Positions 1-5,792 of a stretch of DNA of 6,407 nucleotides are shown piece by piece. The stretch spans positions 1-6,407 of the forward strand of contig JAJRPU010000196.1 in assembly GCA_024280615.1 (NCBI GenBank), written 5' to 3'. Under the pieces are notes generated by a model. It worked only from the letters and a program-made list of their open reading frames with translations, was not told the origin of the DNA and made no database searches. A program made the position numbers and the translations under genes. The stretch comes from Bacteroidota bacterium (GTDB lineage: Bacteria > Bacteroidota > Bacteroidia > JAADEI01). The first letter of the stretch is position 1. Every line of letters starts with the position of its first letter.

Positions 1-141
1 AGATTAGACAAAGTGATGTATATGGAGTACTCAAGTTCGTCTAAGTCAGAAGAAAAATTCCATTCACTGTTCATACCCACTGATGACAAACTATTAACTA
101 AGTTGTTGGAGAGTTTGCAATTTAAGTTATCGGTGCCCTAA
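1..141 (+). CDS. 3' end of an unrecognised reading frame (partial, cut by window edge)
   Basis: Frame 1 is open from the first base to a TAA at 139-141, giving 46 residues that end in FKLSVP. The fragment is hydrophilic, with a Ser/Lys/Glu-rich stretch followed by a Leu/Lys-rich segment (KLLTKLLESLQFKL) that could be a short amphipathic helix. I do not recognise a family. ATG codons at 16 and 22 are in frame, so a very small complete protein is formally possible, but neither has a convincing ribosome binding site and an upstream continuation is more likely. It converges on the integrase remnant, with 102 bp between the two stop codons; I see no clear terminator hairpin in that gap. It lies on the presumed island side of the tRNA, so it may be cargo of the integrated element. 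An open frame this short could also be chance. Confidence 0.4.
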   Translation, partial: RLDKVMYMEYSSSSKSEEKFHSLFIPTDDKLLTKLLESLQFKLSVP

Positions 142-243
142 AGGTTTGTTTATATCTCTTTTTAACAAGTTACTCTATTTTGCGTCAATGAACTTTGCAC
201 CCAAATTATGACTATAAACCATTGATAATCAGCCTCTTTTCAC

Positions 244-894
244 CTAAAGAAGTGCATAACTTGGGTTGATGACTTGTTTGGCTTCATCAAGTGTTAAGAC
301 GTGTTTCTCTGTTTCTACCCACTTAACTGAAATGGATGGGCGTTTACACAGACCTTTTCTATGAGCGTCAAACAGAACAGTTCTTAGGAACTTCATGATT
401 CCTGCTATTGTGTTATCAGCATATCCTTTGTTTTTAAGGTACCTGGTTAGGTTCTCAATAAATTCGGCATTAACATCATCTAATAATAGTTTGGCACGTC
501 CATTTATAAACTCAGCAATCCTGTTCCTGTCTCGCCGATAGTTTTTCCATGTTTGATATGATACAAGTCCCTTTCGCCTTTCAATGAATTCATCCATATA
601 GCCCAATAGGTCTATGGCATCGGAATTCTGCCTTAGAACTATTCTTTTAATGTCTTCAATGGTAATGTATGGATTCCTTGCATATGCCCCAATCAAATCA
701 CGTTCTATCTCTGTTAACAAGGCATTAATCTCATTAGCCCCTGTAAACCAACCTTTTACTCTCTGCTTCCTTCTATCCCACGCTGATTTTGCGATTTTTA
801 TGCCCGTTGATAGTCTGTATCTGCGTCCGCGACGCACTTCCAAAAGGATAGTTGCTAAAGACCCCTTGGTTTTCAATGAGAATTTCCACTTCAT
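244..894 (-). pseudogene. Truncated tyrosine recombinase (phage/ICE integrase) lacking its catalytic domain
   Basis: The 216-residue product has the N-terminal architecture of Bacteroidota tyrosine recombinases. Residues 1 to about 85 form an arm-type DNA-binding domain, with the typical FSLKTKG opening, a basic RRGRRYRLSTGI strand pair and a W at residue 39. Residues about 95-185 form the SAM-like core-binding domain (YMDEFIERRK, then SYQTWKNYRRDR, then NTIAGIMKFLRTVLFDAHRKG). The linker LTLDE at 200-204 normally introduces the catalytic domain, but the frame stops at TAG twelve codons later. The Arg...HxxR...Tyr catalytic residues are therefore missing. Full-length relatives are usually about 380-430 residues. 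I read the minus strand from the stop codon to about position 120 and found no continuation of the catalytic domain, so this looks like a deletion or rearrangement rather than a simple frameshift. The start codon is supported by the family's usual N-terminus. The gene reads away from the tRNA-Arg 3' end, as expected for an integrase beside its attachment site. It should be inactive as a recombinase; a DNA-binding role cannot be excluded. Confidence 0.85.
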
Positions 895-919
895 GGCTCG
901 GCGATTTTACCGAGCCATG
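892..919. repeat. Perfect 10-bp inverted repeat enclosing the integrase start codon
   Basis: The arms CATGGCTCGG (892-901) and CCGAGCCATG (910-919) are perfect complements around an 8-nt AT-rich loop. On the minus strand the downstream arm ends with the integrase ATG (894-892), so in mRNA the start codon would be paired inside a GC-rich stem. No T-tract follows on either strand, which argues against a standard intrinsic terminator. It could be an operator for a dimeric protein or a translation-blocking hairpin; the role is inferred. Confidence 0.7.
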
Positions 920-1021
920 CCCAACGCTCATGAGGCAGCAAGGGTGCCAAATTTTTCTACAAAAAACATCCTGTAAACCAGTTGGTTTTAATTTCTCTTT
1001 TCCCCAAATTCTACCCAAGAG
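920..1021. other. Spacer between integrase remnant and tRNA-Arg; candidate attachment-site flank
   Basis: This 102-bp stretch, together with the hairpin next to it, separates the tRNA 3' end from the integrase start. I see no coding sequence. It holds an 8-bp palindrome CTCATGAG at 927-934 and a short inverted repeat AAACCA/TGGTTT with a 2-nt gap at 975-988, which resembles the small symmetric sites found near recombinase core sites. No TAnnTTTG promoter box with good spacing is visible for the integrase. If the tRNA was the attB, the crossover would lie in the tRNA 3' half or just beyond it, at about 1022-1050. No second copy of that sequence is present in the window, so attachment-site identity is only inferred from position. 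Confidence 0.35.
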
Positions 1022-1094
1022 TGCCCCCGCCAGGACTCGAACCTGGATCTTCGGCTTAGGAGGCCAACGCTCTATCCTGTTGAGCTACGGGGGC
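1022..1094 (-). tRNA. tRNA-Arg (anticodon CCU)
   Basis: The minus strand folds into a complete 73-nt cloverleaf. The acceptor stem is GCCCCCG with CGGGGGC (7 bp), the D stem is GCTC with GAGC, and the anticodon stem is TTGGC with GCCGA. The anticodon loop is CTCCTAA, giving anticodon CCT in DNA, which reads AGG (arginine). A 4-nt variable loop follows, then T stem CCAGG with CCTGG around a TTCGAGT loop. The discriminator base is A and CCA is not encoded. The gene starts 23 bp after the stop of the saccharopine-dehydrogenase-like gene, on the same strand, with no obvious promoter or terminator between them, so it may be processed from a longer transcript. The integrase remnant just past its 3' end suggests that this tRNA served as an integration target. 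Confidence 0.97.
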
Positions 1095-1117
1095 TTCCTT
1101 TTAGATTTTAAACAAAT

Positions 1118-2185
1118 TTAAGCCTGTTTCAATTCCCAAGTGTCAACTCCTGCTTCCTCCAATCTGTCAAACACATATGGAGCAACGCTATCAGCAACAT
1201 TCTCAGGTGGTTGAACTCCCAATAAATCAGGACTTTCGGAAAGGTTCCAATCCACAAAGCCTAGCGCTACACTTCCCGTCAATACGGACATTGAGGAATG
1301 CTTCCCTTGTTGATAATGGACAAACGTAAACTGCTTTTGTGTTCCATTCTCATATTTTGCAACAGCGTAAAAATATGTTACATCGGGTTCTGGCAAACTG
1401 GCATATCTAATGAACTTTTCTTTTGTCTCTGGTGTGTCCAAGCCATTTTTAAAAAAGGCTTCAAGTACATAGTCCAAGTGTGGTTTATATCTCAAAGTTA
1501 ACTCTGCCATTTCAAGATAATCAAGCGTTTTTAACAGAGTTCTTAGTCCGTCCGTATATACAGCACCCAAGGGATATGGACTATTATCAAATTCTCTGAC
1601 CCATTCCACCATTTGCAACGGCTCTACTTGCTTAACATTTCCACATTGTTTTATTCTTGCCGGGCGAAGATATTCATCATAAGCATCGTGCGAATTGAAA
1701 GGGGCTGAGTAATAAAGTGGCGGTTTAGGGTTTTGTGGCAAGCCTCCCACATACGCTCTAAAAGAAATTGCATTGCGGTCATACCACAACGAAGCAAGAA
1801 TGTTTGTCAATCCTGGAGCTATTCCGGCATCTGGAATATACAGTGAACCAGACTTTTTAGCGAGTTCGCTAAGCTCAAATGCATCCTGCGGATAGAAAGA
1901 TACATCAACAATTCTGAAACCTTCTTCTATGAGTTTCCTGATTATTTCAAAAGCAATAGTCCCGGGAATACAGGTTACTAAGACCTCAGGTTGTGCATAG
2001 CGCAATATGTCAACAATATCACCTTCATTTTTGCAAACATGTCTTATCACAGAACCGTACCCCTCCAACTGCTTGAGCCTCTCCACCGAAATGTCAATAG
2101 CAATAACGCTATGTTCTAAAGCAAGCTGCTCAACTATATATGAACCCACCTTTCCGCCAGCACCAATAACTGCAATTAGTGCCAT
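1118..2185 (-). CDS. Saccharopine dehydrogenase-like / lysine 6-dehydrogenase-like NAD(P)-binding oxidoreductase
   Basis: This 355-residue protein is most like the single-chain saccharopine dehydrogenase/lysine dehydrogenase family. The N-terminus is a Rossmann fold with the dinucleotide-binding loop GAGGKVG at residues 8-14. The second strand ends in Asp31 (VIAIDIS), an acidic residue that usually favours NAD over NADP. Family motifs follow: DAGIAPGL at 119-126, the GGLP turn at 147-150 with a proline-rich continuation (PKPPLYY), and a C-terminal GVQPPENV at 323-330 matching the usual PPE helix start. Relatives act on amino-acid-type substrates (lysine, saccharopine, carboxynorspermidine); the true substrate here is unknown. 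The length fits lysine dehydrogenase-type members, which run about 350-400. The gene is cytosolic by its lack of signal or membrane segments. It begins 21 bp after the thiolase stop, so it is probably the last protein gene of the fad operon. The start is preceded by a run of six G at 2200-2205, rather far (14 nt) for a ribosome binding site. Confidence 0.8.
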   Translation of the reverse strand: MALIAVIGAGGKVGSYIVEQLALEHSVIAIDISVERLKQLEGYGSVIRHVCKNEGDIVDILRYAQPEVLVTCIPGTIAFEIIRKLIEEGFRIVDVSFYPQDAFELSELAKKSGSLYIPDAGIAPGLTNILASLWYDRNAISFRAYVGGLPQNPKPPLYYSAPFNSHDAYDEYLRPARIKQCGNVKQVEPLQMVEWVREFDNSPYPLGAVYTDGLRTLLKTLDYLEMAELTLRYKPHLDYVLEAFFKNGLDTPETKEKFIRYASLPEPDVTYFYAVAKYENGTQKQFTFVHYQQGKHSSMSVLTGSVALGFVDWNLSESPDLLGVQPPENVADSVAPYVFDRLEEAGVDTWELKQA

Positions 2186-2206
2186 CAGTGAATGTACATC
2201 CCCCCA

Positions 2207-3379
2207 TTACAAGGCTTCATATACAGCTGCCACACCCTGTCCACCGCCCACACAAGCAGTAACTATGCCATATTTCTTATTAAGCCTGTGCAGGTCATAA
2301 ATTAACTGCGTTGTCAGTTTGGCACCTGTTGCACCGAGGGGATGTCCTAGTGCAATAGCTCCCCCGTTAATGTTCACCTTATCTATATCCAGTTCAAGTT
2401 CCTTAATTACAGCGACTGCCTGTGCAGCAAAGGCTTCATTGAGCTCAATCAGGTCAATATCTCCAATGGTCAGACCAGCCAGCTTAAGGGCTTTAGGAAC
2501 AGCATAAACAGGTCCTATGCCCATATATCGCGGTTCCACACCGGTGTATGCATAGCTAACCATTCTGGCTATTGGCTTTAAGTTAAGTTCTTGCACCACT
2601 CGTTCTGAGACGACTAGCACGAAAGATGCTCCATCTGAACGTTGAGAACTGTTTCCTGCTGTTACAGTTCCGTCCTTTCTGAAAACTGGCTTCAACTGGG
2701 CAAGTTTCTCAAGGGAAGTGTCTCTCCTAGGTCCTTCATCGGTGTCAAATATATATTTGCGTGTTTTCTTTTTGCCATCTTCATAATAGACATGTTCAAC
2801 TTCCAAGGGAACAATCTGCTCTTTGAAAACACCTTCGTCAATAGCTTTGATTGCTCTCATGTGGGACCTGTAGGCAAACTCATCCTGCTCTTCCCGAGTA
2901 ATGCCATATTTCTTAGACACCTCTTCCGCAGTAAGTCCCATATTCATAAAGTAATCAGGATGTGAATCAACAAGAAATGGATTAGGGGCAACCTTCCATC
3001 CTGTCATTGGAACAAGGGACATACTTTCTGCCCCGCCGGCTATTATAACATCAGCCCAACCACTACGGACCTTATTCACTGCCAAGGCAATAGCTTCAAC
3101 TCCAGAACCGCAATATCTGTTAATTACAAATCCCGGAACATTGATAGGTAGAGACAATAGGCTAATGTATCGTCCTATTTGAAGGTTTTGTTCTGCCTCC
3201 GGGACAGCACATCCAACTATAACATCATCCACACGAGCCGGGTCAAGCTCAGGAGTTGTTTCAAGAATATGCTTTATAACCCGTGCTGCCATATCATCAG
3301 GGCGTACGAACCTGAGTGAACCACGTGGTGCCTTACCAACTGCTGTCCTGAATGCTTTAACAATGTATGCTTCTTGCAT
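2207..3379 (-). CDS. fadA: Acetyl-CoA acyltransferase (3-ketoacyl-CoA thiolase), FadA type
   Basis: The enzyme carries out thiolysis of 3-ketoacyl-CoA to acetyl-CoA and a shortened acyl-CoA, the last step of each beta-oxidation cycle. At 390 residues it has the standard thiolase length. The nucleophile is Cys90 in NRYCGSGVEAI. The other family signatures are GNSSQRSDGA (242-251), NEAF (314-317), GGAIALGHPLGATGA with His346, and Cys376 in CVGGGQG, so all catalytic residues (Cys, His, Cys) are present. The flanks of the nucleophile (CGSGVEA) differ from the commoner CASG or CSSG forms, which may reflect subfamily rather than function. Chain-length preference (acetoacetyl-CoA versus longer 3-ketoacyl-CoA) cannot be judged from motifs; the degradative role is inferred from the FadN-type partner immediately upstream. 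The start lies only 6 bp after the upstream stop, with no strong Shine-Dalgarno sequence, suggesting translational coupling. Most likely cytosolic, in complex or cooperation with FadN. Confidence 0.95.
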   Translation of the reverse strand: MQEAYIVKAFRTAVGKAPRGSLRFVRPDDMAARVIKHILETTPELDPARVDDVIVGCAVPEAEQNLQIGRYISLLSLPINVPGFVINRYCGSGVEAIALAVNKVRSGWADVIIAGGAESMSLVPMTGWKVAPNPFLVDSHPDYFMNMGLTAEEVSKKYGITREEQDEFAYRSHMRAIKAIDEGVFKEQIVPLEVEHVYYEDGKKKTRKYIFDTDEGPRRDTSLEKLAQLKPVFRKDGTVTAGNSSQRSDGASFVLVVSERVVQELNLKPIARMVSYAYTGVEPRYMGIGPVYAVPKALKLAGLTIGDIDLIELNEAFAAQAVAVIKELELDIDKVNINGGAIALGHPLGATGAKLTTQLIYDLHRLNKKYGIVTACVGGGQGVAAVYEAL

Positions 3380-3385
3380 GGCACT

Positions 3386-5731
3386 TTAATTTCTTAATGG
3401 TTTGCCTGTTTTGAGAACTGCTTCTATTCGTTCAAGTGTTTTGCGTTGTCCGAGCAAATGCAAGAACACCTCCCTTTCCAAGTCAAGCAGATATTGCTCA
3501 TCAACATAAGTGGGCTCCGACAAGTCTCCACCTGTGAATACATAAGCCAATTTTTCTGCCAGATATTTGTCATATTCAGTAATGTAGTGTCCTTCCCACA
3601 TTATATAAGCACCCAGCTTTAGTGTAGCGAGGGCACCTTTACCCAACACTTTTATTTTCTCAGGTTGTGGGGGCACAAATCCTTCCTGAGCCATTTGCAA
3701 TGCCCTCCTCTTGGCTATAGTAACCAACCTTCTGCGTCCAAAGAAGGCTTCATCTTTACCTTCAAGGAAAATGCCTATATCAAATGCTTCGTCTGCACTG
3801 GTGGCGACACGAGCTGTGGCAACAGGCAAGAACCATTCCTGAAGATGTGGGAATTCAGGGTCGCCGTTATAATAGCTTTTGCTTGCCCTCCGAACCATTT
3901 CAGTTGTTCCACCGCCTGCTGGAATCAATCCAACACCCAATTCTACAAGACCTATATATGTTTCCTTATCAGCAACAACTCTGTTTCCATACATTGTCAT
4001 TTCGCAACCACCACCAAGTGTCATACTAAATGGCACAACAACAACAGGTATAGTGGAATACCTTATTCTAGAAGTGGTCTTTTGAAACATTCGAACGGCA
4101 AGATCTAGGTCATCCCATTCACCGTCCACTGCTAACTGTAATATAAGAGCTAGATTAGCACCAGCAGAAAAATGCTCACCTACCGAAGTAATCACAAGCC
4201 CTTCATACTGTTTCTCTGCAAGGTCTATAGCATCGTTGACTCCTCTGAGAACCTCCTCCCCAATAGCATTCATTTTGGTATGTATAGCCAGAGCCAGAAT
4301 TCCATCGCCTATATCAAAAAGCGTAACGCCCTTCCTGGACCATATAACTTTTTCCTTGGGCAGGTTATTCAACAGAATCAAACCTTTAGCGCTGGCAACC
4401 GGTTTATATTCACCGCTCAAATCATAGTAGTGCAATTCGTCATTAATGGTTTTATAAAACGTTTTATTACCATTGTTCAACATATCATATACCCATTGGG
4501 CGGGCTTAACACCTGCTTCCTCCATTTTCTTTACCGTCTCAGCCACTCCCAGCTTATCCCAGACCCTAAATGGGCCGGCTTGCCAGCCGAAACCGGCTTC
4601 CATAGCATCATCTATCCTGTAGAGTTCATCGGCTATTTCAGGAATCCTATGTGAAACATAAGAAAACAGATTATAGAAGAACTTTCTTAAGAATTCACCT
4701 GCTTTATCCTGAGCGTTCAACAGGAACTTAATCCTTTCACCTAAGTCATCAATGTTTTGTGCCATTGTTAAAGAAGGAAAATTCCCTTTCTTCCTCGGAA
4801 CATATTCAAATGTTTTCAAGTCAAGCATATAGGTAACCTTCTTGCCATCTTCTTCCTTCCTTGTGTAAAATCCTTTGCCTGCCTTCTGTCCCAGCAATCC
4901 GTTTTCAACCATTTTGCGGAGCCACTCAGGAGGTGTAAATAAATCCTTTTCCTCTGGCAGGGCACTGGCAAGAAAGTCCATTACTCTGACTAGGGTGTCA
5001 ACACCAACTAGATCAACTGTTCTGAACGTAGCTGATTTGGGGCGTCCAACGACCGGTCCAGTTAGTTGGTCAACTTCTGCGACGGAAAGACCAAGTTCCT
5101 CCATTAGTTTAAATACAATGGCAATTCCATATATACCAATCCTATTCGCGATAAATGCTGGAGTGTCCTTACATTTAATGGAAATCCTACCTATATACCT
5201 ATTCCCAAAGTCTTCCATGAAGTCAATTATCTCCGGATCGGTATATGGTCCTGGTATAACCTCAAAGAGGGGTAAATATCTTGGTGGATTAAAAAAGTGC
5301 GTTCCCAGAAACTGCTTTTTAACATTTTCCGGCAATCCTTCTGCAAGGATCTTGATAGGTATGCTTGATGTATTGGAAGACAATATAGCATCTGGGCGTA
5401 GATATTGAGCTACTTTGGCGAAAAGCTCCTGCTTAATCTTTGGGTCCTCTATAATGGCTTCAATAATCCAGTCGTAATCTTTCAACCTAGGAATATCATC
5501 TTCAAAATTGCCTACTTCTATCCGTTCGGCATATTCTTTTTTAAGAATAGGGGAAGGTTTCATTTTGAGGGTTTTCTCAAGGTTCCCCCTTGCTATTGCG
5601 TTTCTGTCTTCCCCTTCACTTGGTAGGTCCAGCAGCAACACTTTGTATCCAGCACTTGCTAAGAGACATGCTATTTGCGAACCCATTACGCCGGACCCTA
5701 AAACCGCCACTTGTCTGATTCTCCTCTTCAT
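3386..5731 (-). CDS. fadN: Fused 3-hydroxyacyl-CoA dehydrogenase / enoyl-CoA hydratase, FadN type
   Basis: This 781-residue bifunctional enzyme hydrates trans-2-enoyl-CoA and oxidises the L-3-hydroxyacyl-CoA product with NAD. The domain order is dehydrogenase first and hydratase second, as in Bacillus FadN (about 790 residues) and opposite to E. coli FadB. The NAD-binding domain covers about 5-185: GSGVMG at 12-17, Asp35 at the end of strand two, and the SNTSS motif at 119-123. His145 and Glu157 in GTHFFNPPRYLPLFEV form the catalytic pair. Dehydrogenase C-terminal domains follow at about 190-290 (FIANRIG, GQKAGKGFY) and about 345-425 (DDAMEAGFGWQAGPF). The crotonase domain starts near 465, with the oxyanion segment HFSAGANL (520-527) and both hydratase glutamates, Glu577 in GGGCE and Glu597 in VELGVGLIPAGGGT, spaced 20 apart as in crotonase. 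Both activities should be intact. The start matches the usual MKR-x-I-x-x-VAVLGSG beginning of homologues. An AGGAG just inside the frame could serve a GTG at codon 8, but that start would crowd the Rossmann strand, so the ATG is preferred. Confidence 0.96.
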   Translation of the reverse strand: MKRRIRQVAVLGSGVMGSQIACLLASAGYKVLLLDLPSEGEDRNAIARGNLEKTLKMKPSPILKKEYAERIEVGNFEDDIPRLKDYDWIIEAIIEDPKIKQELFAKVAQYLRPDAILSSNTSSIPIKILAEGLPENVKKQFLGTHFFNPPRYLPLFEVIPGPYTDPEIIDFMEDFGNRYIGRISIKCKDTPAFIANRIGIYGIAIVFKLMEELGLSVAEVDQLTGPVVGRPKSATFRTVDLVGVDTLVRVMDFLASALPEEKDLFTPPEWLRKMVENGLLGQKAGKGFYTRKEEDGKKVTYMLDLKTFEYVPRKKGNFPSLTMAQNIDDLGERIKFLLNAQDKAGEFLRKFFYNLFSYVSHRIPEIADELYRIDDAMEAGFGWQAGPFRVWDKLGVAETVKKMEEAGVKPAQWVYDMLNNGNKTFYKTINDELHYYDLSGEYKPVASAKGLILLNNLPKEKVIWSRKGVTLFDIGDGILALAIHTKMNAIGEEVLRGVNDAIDLAEKQYEGLVITSVGEHFSAGANLALILQLAVDGEWDDLDLAVRMFQKTTSRIRYSTIPVVVVPFSMTLGGGCEMTMYGNRVVADKETYIGLVELGVGLIPAGGGTTEMVRRASKSYYNGDPEFPHLQEWFLPVATARVATSADEAFDIGIFLEGKDEAFFGRRRLVTIAKRRALQMAQEGFVPPQPEKIKVLGKGALATLKLGAYIMWEGHYITEYDKYLAEKLAYVFTGGDLSEPTYVDEQYLLDLEREVFLHLLGQRKTLERIEAVLKTGKPLRN

Positions 5732-5738
5732 ATCACTT

Positions 5739-5747
5739 GCAAAGTTA
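5739..5747 (-). promoter_or_regulatory. Bacteroidota-type -7 promoter box (TAACTTTGC) before fadN
   Basis: On the minus strand TAACTTTGC matches the TAnnTTTG(C) -7 consensus of the Bacteroidota primary sigma factor. Its last base is only 7 nt from the fadN ATG, so transcription would begin at or just before the start codon. The -33 element is not clear: a TTAG lies 18 nt upstream of the box, and the better TTTTTG is about 30 nt upstream, too far for the usual 19-21 nt spacing. This is pattern recognition only. Confidence 0.5.
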
Positions 5748-5764
5748 GGACAGATTTTTTTATT

Positions 5765-5792
5765 GCTAATTAATATTCAAAAAGCCATTAGC
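5765..5792. repeat. 6-bp inverted repeat in the fadN upstream region
   Basis: GCTAAT (5765-5770) and ATTAGC (5787-5792) are perfect complements separated by 16 nt. They span the end of the DUF3307 gene, including its stop codon, and the area just upstream of the predicted fadN promoter. The minus strand continues with an A-rich run rather than T, so a classical terminator for the DUF3307 gene is unlikely. It could be an operator half-site pair for a fatty-acid-responsive regulator, but arms this short in AT-rich DNA can arise by chance. Confidence 0.25.

Noticed and set aside
740..980. 11-bp direct repeat CCTGTAAACCA at 740-750 and 970-980, considered as att core duplication
   Set aside because: One copy lies inside the integrase coding sequence and neither matches the tRNA 3' end; the length is compatible with chance.
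773..1018. 81-residue minus-strand open frame between tRNA and integrase
   Set aside because: It overlaps the integrase start region in another frame, has no recognisable domain and crosses the hairpin; it is best seen as a shadow frame.
995..1021. Weak inverted pair CTCTT/AAGAG just past the tRNA 3' end, considered as a terminator
   Set aside because: Only five AT-biased pairs with a 17-nt loop and no T-run after it on the minus strand.
2185..2199. Four-codon mini-ORF (MYIH) whose TGA overlaps the ATG of the oxidoreductase gene
   Set aside because: Its ATG directly abuts the G-run with no spacing for ribosome binding, and such short frames are common by chance; a leader-peptide role is not supported.
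3665..4108. 147-residue plus-strand open frame within fadN
   Set aside because: It is antisense to a fully conserved region of the enzyme, and its product has no domain features; shadow of the real gene.
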